From CAIRDP01 sp037138335 (GTDB lineage Bacteria > Bacteroidota > Bacteroidia > Bacteroidales > FEN-979): a stretch of DNA of 64,000 bases. The stretch is taken from assembly GCA_037138335.1 (NCBI GenBank), contig JBAXIO010000013.1:1-64000 (forward strand), read 5' to 3'. Both the position numbers and the translations under genes were made by a program. Shown here piece after piece: positions 16,842 to 23,318 of the stretch; within the stretch, counting starts at the first letter, position 1, and every line of letters starts with the position of its first letter. The notes under the pieces were generated by a model. The model did not search any database, was not told the origin of the DNA, and was given only the letters and a program-made list of their open reading frames with translations.

Positions 16842-17801
16842 TCAGGACTTTTTGATTTTATCTTTGAAATGAGCAGGCATTTCCTTTAAGAGCTGCTTAC
16901 CGAAGGTTTCTTCAGACGGAGCTATCTTGACATGAGGATCGGAACCCTCAACAGTTGTGGGACGGGCTTTAAGCTGGTCCTGAAGCGTAACTATCTGATC
17001 CTGGAGCGTAGAGAGTTGTTTCTGATGATCCGTTTCAAGAACCGATAACTGCTTTTGGTAATCGGCTTCCAGTTGTTCAACAGTCTGGTTGTAATCCTTG
17101 ACCGTATCTTCATTTGCTCCATCCGGAGTTGGGCTTAAAAGATTTTTAAGCCTTTGGAAAAGTTCCTTTTTCATAATCTGATTGTTTGAAAAATATTTGA
17201 GCATAAATTCAATGATAGTATCCGGTTTTCGGGCAATGAGCGAAGCGATGGCCGGGTTAGAATCAAGAAACTGGGTTGCCTGATAAGAGAAAGAGTCAAC
17301 AGCAAACAAAGAGTTGGTAGCGGCAGGATCGTCAACCAGATCAGTTGCCAGAAGTTCTTCAATGCGGGTTGCCGGGTATTCATCATCCGTGATGGCAGGA
17401 TCGGCCGGAATAAAAGCAATGGATGCCCCGAACATATCAGGATTGTTTTTAGCCATTTTCAGGATATAAGCAAAGAGGTTTCCAGATGGAGATTCCTTGC
17501 AGACATCATCCAGGTGAAGATCCCCATATACTTTCTCACCATCAACCTGGAAATTCTTAAATCGGCCAATGTAAGTTCCGAATGAAGAGCTACACATGTT
17601 AGGATGACCAAACCGGGCTTTTACACCAGAGTCTTTTGAATTACCAAGTTTTTCGATCTGGGAAAGAGTGGTAGCATCTATCTGTTCAAAATAGGATTTA
17701 ACTTTTCCGACCTGGGCTACAATAACCTTTTGGAGTACCCCTGAATCATCATCAATTTTTGCAACAGAAAAGGCGATCGGTGGTGTGGAAAATGACTTCA
17801 T
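16842..17801 (-). CDS. Prohead protease fused to scaffold
   Basis: A 319-residue protein with two parts. Residues 1-185 resemble a prohead maturation protease: VKARFGHPN supplies a candidate catalytic His, FGASIAF a candidate Ser, and ATDLVDDPAAT the third site. Residues about 235-300 are a coiled coil rich in Lys, Gln and Glu (QLEADYQKQLSVLETDHQK), as in capsid scaffolds that are cleaved during maturation. It is the first gene of the minus-strand head operon. A candidate -7 box TATTTTTG lies at 17834-17827, just upstream of the start. Confidence 0.7.
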   Translation of the reverse strand: MKSFSTPPIAFSVAKIDDDSGVLQKVIVAQVGKVKSYFEQIDATTLSQIEKLGNSKDSGVKARFGHPNMCSSSFGTYIGRFKNFQVDGEKVYGDLHLDDVCKESPSGNLFAYILKMAKNNPDMFGASIAFIPADPAITDDEYPATRIEELLATDLVDDPAATNSLFAVDSFSYQATQFLDSNPAIASLIARKPDTIIEFMLKYFSNNQIMKKELFQRLKNLLSPTPDGANEDTVKDYNQTVEQLEADYQKQLSVLETDHQKQLSTLQDQIVTLQDQLKARPTTVEGSDPHVKIAPSEETFGKQLLKEMPAHFKDKIKKS

Positions 17802-17826
17802 GCCGGTAGAGAAATTAAAAACGAAA

Positions 17827-17834
17827 CAAAAATA
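17827..17834 (-). promoter_or_regulatory. Candidate -7 box for the head operon
   Basis: TATTTTTG on the minus strand matches TAnnTTTG and ends 26 bp before the protease-scaffold start at 17801. No TTG at the usual -33 spacing is seen, so it may need an activator. Confidence 0.4.
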
Positions 17835-17887
17835 ATATAACTTAAAGTAATTGTTTAGTAAAAGTTGGCAAAAAGTTGTATTATAGG

Positions 17888-17918
17888 TTGTTATTATATT
17901 TATTATTTTGTATTTTTG
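17888..17918 (+). promoter_or_regulatory. Promoter of the small regulator/terminase genes
   Basis: TTG (17888-17890), 20 bp, then TATTTTTG (17911-17918), a full Bacteroidota promoter match. Transcription should start near 17924, supporting the ATG at 17933 over the longer frame. It is divergent from the head-operon box 80 bp away. Confidence 0.6.
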
Positions 17919-17932
17919 TAAGAAATGGCAAT

Positions 17933-18190
17933 ATGAATCCAGAAACTGAAAAGGTAATCATTGACCTCAGGGAGCATTTTGGAATTGATGTAGAAAATCT
18001 TGTAAAAAGTGGATTGCTGCCTGTTAGCGCTGCCAAGAAATGGCTGGTAAAAGAACTCTACTTTACATACGCCAAAGAGGGAAATACCATTGAAAAGAGA
18101 GGGCGGACCTATACCAATATTAAGAACGAATTGAGTGACTGTTACGGAGTATCGGTGAGTTCGATTGAAAAGATGATTTACAGAAAGTAA
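17933..18190 (+). CDS. Small putative DNA-binding protein
   Basis: An 85-residue protein starting MNPETEKVIIDLREHFG. It is mostly helical and ends YGVSVSSIEKMIYRK, which looks like the recognition part of a helix-turn-helix. I do not recognise the family. Its position between divergent head and terminase transcripts, with its own promoter, suggests that it is a regulator of packaging genes or an additional small terminase-like factor. The longer frame (from 17876) adds hydrophobic residues but begins upstream of the promoter box. Confidence 0.5.
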   Translation: MNPETEKVIIDLREHFGIDVENLVKSGLLPVSAAKKWLVKELYFTYAKEGNTIEKRGRTYTNIKNELSDCYGVSVSSIEKMIYRK

Positions 18191-18299
18191 GGGTCAAGCG
18201 ATTACATTCGATTGTCAGCGACAACTTACTGGAAAAGCCGAAAAATAGAATACGGAGAATTGAATATGTATTCCTAAAATAGGAACAAATAGGTAAGAT

Positions 18300-18593
18300 A
18301 TGGAACCGAAAACTACTAAACCTCAGTTGTTCAAACCTGGTCAGGGTGGGCGACCCAAGGGAGCAGCCAACAAGATCACCCGTGAAAATAAGGAGCGGGT
18401 TGAATGGGTACTTGAACTGCTGGATGAAACCCTGGAAGACAGTATCAAAAAACTGAAACCAAAAGATCAGGTTGATCTATGGATGAACCTGCAGGAATTT
18501 ATCCGGCCGAAGTTGCAACGGATGAACCTGGATATAGCCCCGCCGGAAGACAAACTAACCAAGATCACTTTTGAAGTAGTCAAGGGGAATTAG
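18300..18593 (+). CDS. Putative terminase small subunit
   Basis: A 97-residue basic protein. The N-terminus FKPGQGGRPKGAANKIT is the DUF5681-like AT-hook-type motif seen in phage small terminase and packaging proteins; the rest is helical (ENKERVEWVLELLDETLEDSIKKL). It lies 7 bp before the large terminase, the classic position for the DNA-recognition subunit that marks phage or satellite DNA for packaging. Confidence 0.65.
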   Translation: MEPKTTKPQLFKPGQGGRPKGAANKITRENKERVEWVLELLDETLEDSIKKLKPKDQVDLWMNLQEFIRPKLQRMNLDIAPPEDKLTKITFEVVKGN

Positions 18594-18600
18594 CTGGCCC

Positions 18601-19776
18601 ATGGAAAAGAATGTCAGGGTTTCGGTGGTATTTGAGAAAAATTATAACGCCAGGACCAAGATCATTGTGAATCAGGGCGGGAGCAGGTCGGGGAAGACTT
18701 TTTCTATTCTTCAGTTACTCATCCTGGTGAAAGCATTTGAAGGTACCGATATGGTATTTTCGATTGTAAGGCGAAGTATGCCGGCATTAAAAGCATCGGC
18801 GATGCGGGATTTCTTTGAAATTCTGAAGGCCAATGCCCTTTACGATGAGCGGCACCACAATAAAACCGAGAACACCTACCTGCTAAACGGGAACCTGTTT
18901 GAGTTCATGAGCCTGGACCAACCACAAAAGAAACGAGGCGCCAAGCGGGCCTACCTTTTCATCAACGAAGCCAATGAACTGAGCCTGGAAGATTGGGTAC
19001 AGCTGTCATTACGAACAGAAAAGCAAATCTACCTGGACTTCAACCCCTCCATGGATGAGCATTGGATTTATGATATCGTCATCCCACGGAAAGACTGCAC
19101 CTTTATCCATTCCACCTACCTGGACAATGTCCAATTTTTGCCACCTGAACAGGTCAAGGAAATTGAAAACCTTAAAACGGTCGATGAAAATTATTGGAGA
19201 ATCTACGGCCTGGGAGAAATCGGGCAAATCACAGGACTTGTCTTCACGAACTGGCAGATTGTTGATGAATGGCCGGAATCCTGCAAGTGGATCACCTACG
19301 GGATGGATTTTGGATTCTCCAATGATCCAACTGCACTGGTCAAGGTCGGGATGAGCGGCGGAGAACTCTATGTTGATGAGTTGATTTACTCCCGGGGTCT
19401 TACCAATCCGGACATCTGCAAATGGATGAATCAGCTCGGGATCACCAAGGCCGATGAAATCATTGCCGACAACCAGCCCAAGTGCATTTATGAAATCCGA
19501 CAGGAAGGGTTCAACATCAAACCAACCTTCAAGGGTCCGGATTCGATCCTGGCAGGGATTGACATATTGAAACGCTATCCTATGCGGATCACCAAACGGT
19601 CGGTCAACCTGATCAGGGAACTGAAAAACTACAAATGGAAGGAAGATGCCTCCGGAAAACCGTTAAATGTTCCGGTTGACCGGTTCAACCATGGAATTGA
19701 TGGAATCAGGTATGCTTGCATGGGCCGACTGTTCATGGGAAACCGCTTGATCAAAACTTCCAGGCACCTCAGGTAA
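18601..19776 (+). CDS. Phage terminase large subunit
   Basis: A 391-residue packaging motor/nuclease. Residues 26-33 are the Walker A motif GGSRSGKT; YLFINEAN near residue 120 is Walker B; YGMDFGFSNDPTALV begins the RNase H-like nuclease, and FNHGIDGIRYA near the end carries the last acidic site. It translocates DNA into the prohead through the portal and cuts it. The full length suggests that it is functional. Transcribed divergently from the head genes, which is unusual for a tailed phage but is seen in satellites. Confidence 0.9.
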   Translation: MEKNVRVSVVFEKNYNARTKIIVNQGGSRSGKTFSILQLLILVKAFEGTDMVFSIVRRSMPALKASAMRDFFEILKANALYDERHHNKTENTYLLNGNLFEFMSLDQPQKKRGAKRAYLFINEANELSLEDWVQLSLRTEKQIYLDFNPSMDEHWIYDIVIPRKDCTFIHSTYLDNVQFLPPEQVKEIENLKTVDENYWRIYGLGEIGQITGLVFTNWQIVDEWPESCKWITYGMDFGFSNDPTALVKVGMSGGELYVDELIYSRGLTNPDICKWMNQLGITKADEIIADNQPKCIYEIRQEGFNIKPTFKGPDSILAGIDILKRYPMRITKRSVNLIRELKNYKWKEDASGKPLNVPVDRFNHGIDGIRYACMGRLFMGNRLIKTSRHLR

Positions 19777-19872
19777 TCCGGAATCCGGGTTCTCACTATT
19801 TTCCTATGCAATGAGAATATAATACAGCATTAAATCAAAATCGTAGGAACTGATTAGCGGAAAAAATTTTCG

Positions 19873-19960
19873 CTTGCAAGGCTGCTGGTCATTTTTTTAC
19901 AATAAAATAGACGAATTCTTCAAAAAAATGACAGCACCCGAAGGGCACCGGCTTTGCAAG
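19873..19960. repeat. Dispersed imperfect palindrome, copy B
   Basis: Outer arms CTTGCAAGGC / GCTTTGCAAG, inner arms GTCATTTTTTT / AAAAAAATGAC and the side hairpin CCCGAAGGG. It matches copy A (7199-7277) in order and spacing, with differences that keep the pairing. It lies 97 bp after the terminase stop. Confidence 0.7.
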
Positions 19961-20146
19961 TAGAAAAATTTTGAAGATACTTTTGACAAAGATTTTGATT
20001 TAATTATGACCAGCCCCGACCCTCCCTGTTTTCAGGGAATGGTGAGGGCGGAAACAAGGCCGGCTTTAGCTGCCACGTTATGAAGCCCGAGGAATGAGGG
20101 CGAATAAGGTGGCAACGACGGTTGGCGGACTGACAAAAGCATGCAG

Positions 20147-20175
20147 ACCAAGCTGCGTTTTTCACGCTGCTTGGT
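20147..20175. repeat. Imperfect hairpin 1
   Basis: ACCAAGCTGCGT, loop TTTTC, ACGCTGCTTGGT: 12-bp stem with one T-T mismatch at position 8. Confidence 0.65.
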
Positions 20176-20535
20176 TATGGAGTTGGATGGCGTACTTGCT
20201 CAATCGAAGCAAAAGGCAATGCATTCACCGTTGCCGGCAAACGGTAAAGGGATTGGACAATAACTCTTTAAAGTACCGATTATGGAGGGTGAGCGGAGGG
20301 CACGAAGCTCATGCATCCGACGATAGGAGGGTGCATGGCAAGTGCCGGTAGCGAGGCCCGGAATAATTCGGTAGCTTTAATGGGTTATAATCGAGGTGAG
20401 AATGCTTTGCCGGTACTTGTTGTACTGACAACTGAAAAAGGAATAGTCAAGGGGAAGTGCACTGTTGGCATTGCGAAGAATGAGCATATGCCAAGGGTGC
20501 ACAGGAAAAATAGCGAACTGAGAAAAGCCAACAAA

Positions 20536-20565
20536 CCAACCGGCGTTATTTTCAACGCTGGTTGG
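20536..20565. repeat. Imperfect hairpin 2
   Basis: CCAACCGGCGTT, loop ATTTTC, AACGCTGGTTGG: 12-bp stem with one G-T at position 7. Confidence 0.65.
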
Positions 20566-20691
20566 AAAGGGGATCGGTTTTGGTACCTGCAGGAATTCCG
20601 GAGGATGATTGTTACGAAGTACTCTCGTCCGGCCCGTCGAAGCATGAGGCAGGGCATTTGCAGGTTTTTAAACCTGGGGGAGGTCCAGAAT

Positions 20692-20923
20692 AGTGCATTA
20701 AGCAATACCGGTATTAAACGAAAATTGAAGCGGGGACTGAGATGGTTGCACGGCAGCATTTTTTTGCTGCGGTGCAAGCTCGAAAGGCCCTGCAGTGAGG
20801 GAGTGGAGGGCTTGCATGGTAGCGAAGTGAAGCATCCGCCGGCGAAGCCAAGGGTGCGAAACGTAGCGGACATTGAAGCCCGGAAACGACCAACTGGTGT
20901 TGACAGGTATTGCTTAATGCACT
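20692..20923. repeat. Segment bounded by an 18-bp perfect inverted repeat
   Basis: AGTGCATTAAGCAATACC at 20692-20709 is repeated exactly, inverted, at 20906-20923. The 196 bp between hold hairpin 3 and short GC-rich runs. It looks like a discrete foldable module or a tiny element with terminal inverted repeats. Confidence 0.7.
20746..20777. repeat. Imperfect hairpin 3
   Basis: TTGCACGGCAGCA, loop of six T, TGCTGCGGTGCAA: 13-bp stem with one G-G mismatch at position 7. Confidence 0.65.
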
Positions 20924-20989
20924 TTTATCGAGGCAGAAATGCGCTGCCGACTTTCTTGTAATTCGAACTCAAACATACTTGTAATGCTG

Positions 20990-21024
20990 GCTGGATGAGC
21001 ACCCTCTAAAACTTCTCGTCCAGC
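20990..21024. repeat. Hairpin 5
   Basis: GCTGGATGAG pairs with CTCGTCCAGC (one T-G), enclosing 15 bases. It is followed directly by TAACGGGG, a word found at attC-like cassette ends in other bacteria; this is only suggestive. Confidence 0.5.
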
Positions 21025-21035
21025 TAACGGGGATA

Positions 21036-21232
21036 TTTAACATAATGTGATTATAGGACTGACGCAGGTAAAGGCCAATGCCGTTAAATGAAAAGGCAAA
21101 CGCTGTGGGCAGGGATTCATAAAATTAGAGGGGGTGGGCTTCAGCCCATTGCGGTTGCCGTACATTTGACGGCGTTGCTTAAAGCCGGGATAGGCCAGCA
21201 GCGGCAGTACTATAATAGCATGTTATGTTAAA
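21036..21232. repeat. Segment bounded by a second inverted repeat
   Basis: TTTAACATAA (21036-21045) and TTATAG (21051-21056) recur inverted as CTATAA (21210-21215) and TTATGTTAAA (21223-21232). The interior has GGGCTTCAGCCC. It is the same kind of module as 20692-20923, with different arms. Confidence 0.65.
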
Positions 21233-21332
21233 TTTAGCCCCGTGCTCGTTGTACTGATTGAAGGAAAATGCTGGCTGCCAGGGCTGTTTTTGCTTAGGTG
21301 CATGATTATTTGCAACAGAAATAAACAATGAA

Positions 21333-21366
21333 TACACCGGGTGCGAGGAACGATGCACCGGGTGTA
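21333..21366. repeat. Imperfect hairpin 4
   Basis: TACACCGGGTGC, ten-base loop, GCACCGGGTGTA: 12-bp stem with one G-G mismatch at position 7. Confidence 0.65.
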
Positions 21367-21561
21367 TACCATATTGAAGGAACCGGAGCAACGGCTAAGC
21401 CTGAACGAATGAGCGGTGAAGCCGTGAGGAGCTTGCGACGAAACGGAGCGGAACCGCCGAATGAGTGAATGGATTAGCGGTTGCGGAGGGGAGGAATAGA
21501 ATAGAAAAAAGATAAATTCATATAGTTATTTTATCTAATTTTGTTTAAAAGCTTCTGGATA

Positions 21562-23085
21562 ATGATAATTGACAAATACATAACTTCCAAAAATGACCTG
21601 ACTGAACAAATAAGAAAGCTTATTGTTGAAGAGTTTGGTCTCAGTGATGCATATTCTCAACGGGTCAAAGATAAAATCCTGGACAAATACTTTGAGCAAT
21701 ACATCGATACACTATATGCCTTGATTGAAACCCCTTATGTCGATAAAGTTTACCGAGATAGTTATTATCATTACTTTTCATCAAAAAGAAACAATTACAA
21801 TAGAGATTGTATTAGAATTTCATTTTTTGATGGCGAAATACGTGGGGAAATGTTTCGCAATGTTGCAGAAATAGAGGAACTAACTAAGCGATACTTGGGT
21901 TTTATTGTTATTAGACCTACTGAGCCTAATATTATTGGTAGGAGCGTAGTATCACCTAAAGCAAAAAAAGAAAGAAATTTTCAAATATGTACTGCAACAA
22001 TCCCGACAACAGTTGATTCAATAAAATTTACGATTGAGGGATTTCCACATTCTTCTCAGGACACTGAAACACTTACTTGTGCAGAAACCACTGTTTGGTC
22101 GATAATGGAATACTTCAGCAATAAATATGCTGATTATAAGCCAGTATTGCCTTCAAAAATAATAGAAACACTTAATAGGGTCTCAGCTGAGAGACAGGTT
22201 CCTTCAAAAGGATTAAATGTTCAGCAAATTTCCTATGCACTTAAAGAATTTGGATTTGGGACACGAATTTATTCAAAAGCCGACTTCATAGGGGATTTTG
22301 AGAAATTGCTAAGTTGTTACGTGGAAAGTGGAATTCCGGTAATTATAGGTTTGGTTAATGGCCCACCCACTACAATAGCACATGCAATGATTTGCATAGG
22401 ACATTCTAAAATCGAAAACCAACTTATCGATACTTTAGTTGAAGAAACCTACACCGACCCTGATATTGCAGATAAGATAGTAAATAAAAAATTGAAAGTA
22501 TTTGATTTCGACGGCATTGAGAAAGAATTTATATTCATTGATGACAACCATCCCGTATATCAAAAGGCTTTTTTAAAAACTCCTGCGAAGTATTATAACA
22601 AAGTCAAATGGGACACTTGCAAAATAACTCATTTCATTGCCCCGCTTTACCCAAAAATCTATTTAGAGGCATATGAGGCTAAGAGTTTCGCAATTAGATA
22701 TTTACTTGGCGGATTATTGCCTGTAGTTGATAACAGTGAAGTGTTCATAAGATTTTATTTAACTTCAAGCAGATCGTATAAAAATGAAATAGCTTTGAAT
22801 CCTTCGGTACAGGATGAACTAAAAGTAATTATCCTTGAGACTGTGATGCCAAAATTTATTTGGATCACTGAGATTAGTACGAAGGAGGATCTAAAAAGGA
22901 ACGAAGCATTGGGACTAATCATAATTGATGCAACAGAAACAAAAATATTCTCAACAAAACCGTTATTATTAGCTGCATATAATGACACAACGGTTACCTT
23001 TGACTTAACTTCAAGAGGATTTGTAAAAAATGCATTACCTTTGCAAAAATTTAAAATTTTCAATAACAACTTAAAGGGCTTCTAA
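21562..23085 (+). CDS. Putative papain-fold cysteine peptidase-like protein
   Basis: About 507 residues from the ATG at 21562; the longer frame from the TTG at 21541 is rejected because that TTG is part of a -7 box TAATTTTG (21536-21543). The centre has a possible Cys-His-Asp/Asn triad of papain/C39-like type: TCAETTVWSIMEYF (Cys), IAHAMICIGHS (His) and FIFIDDNHPVYQ (Asp/Asn). The N-terminal 160 residues and the C-terminal 150 are unassigned. No signal peptide, so the protein is cytoplasmic. It is followed without gap by a 65-residue gene, suggesting a two-component unit. It might be an island defence effector; function is not known. Confidence 0.6.
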   Translation: MIIDKYITSKNDLTEQIRKLIVEEFGLSDAYSQRVKDKILDKYFEQYIDTLYALIETPYVDKVYRDSYYHYFSSKRNNYNRDCIRISFFDGEIRGEMFRNVAEIEELTKRYLGFIVIRPTEPNIIGRSVVSPKAKKERNFQICTATIPTTVDSIKFTIEGFPHSSQDTETLTCAETTVWSIMEYFSNKYADYKPVLPSKIIETLNRVSAERQVPSKGLNVQQISYALKEFGFGTRIYSKADFIGDFEKLLSCYVESGIPVIIGLVNGPPTTIAHAMICIGHSKIENQLIDTLVEETYTDPDIADKIVNKKLKVFDFDGIEKEFIFIDDNHPVYQKAFLKTPAKYYNKVKWDTCKITHFIAPLYPKIYLEAYEAKSFAIRYLLGGLLPVVDNSEVFIRFYLTSSRSYKNEIALNPSVQDELKVIILETVMPKFIWITEISTKEDLKRNEALGLIIIDATETKIFSTKPLLLAAYNDTTVTFDLTSRGFVKNALPLQKFKIFNNNLKGF

Positions 23086-23283
23086 ATGACAACCAAAATT
23101 AGCAAGTATCAGGAACTAATGGGCCGCCTGAAAGATGAACAAAAGGTCACATATCTCGATAAACCTCAGGATATTGAGGCAATTAATGAGATAGACAAAC
23201 AAATGGAAGGTGTGAGGAGAGAATATCAAATTAAAGAGAAAAACTCACAGATCTCCGCCGCAGCTGTTTTCCTTACTGCTTAG
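23086..23283 (+). CDS. Small protein partner of the peptidase-like gene
   Basis: A 65-residue protein whose ATG follows the stop of the upstream gene directly (TAAATG). It is largely helical with charged residues (YQELMGRLKDEQK, INEIDKQMEGVRREYQ), a possible short coiled coil, and ends in a small hydrophobic stretch AAAVFLTA. I do not recognise the family. Tight coupling suggests an adaptor, inhibitor or substrate of the peptidase-like protein. Confidence 0.5.
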   Translation: MTTKISKYQELMGRLKDEQKVTYLDKPQDIEAINEIDKQMEGVRREYQIKEKNSQISAAAVFLTA

Positions 23284-23318
23284 CGTTATATAATGTTTTT
23301 GTAAAATAGTTGCTAAGT

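Larger units (their letters stand above)
19777..21561. other. Long gene-free structured region
   Basis: This 1.8-kb stretch has no convincing gene; reading frames across it are composed of hairpin arms and have no family resemblance. It contains repeat copy B (19873-19960), five imperfect hairpins (20147-20175, 20536-20565, 20746-20777, 20990-21024, 21333-21366), two segments bounded by inverted repeats (20692-20923 and 21036-21232), and diverged internal duplications such as ATCGAGGTGAGAATGC (20390s) and ATCGAGGCAGAAATGC (20927-20942). It could be a large structured RNA, an array of attC-like or palindromic elements, or the remains of a mobile element. Phages carry large ornate RNAs (for example GOLLD and ROOL), but no identity can be shown here. 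Confidence 0.6.

Noticed and set aside
20311..20961. A 216-codon plus-strand frame and a 162-codon minus-strand frame (20385-20873) in the structured region
   Set aside because: Both are built from hairpin arms and repeats, overlap on opposite strands, and show no family resemblance or composition typical of proteins.
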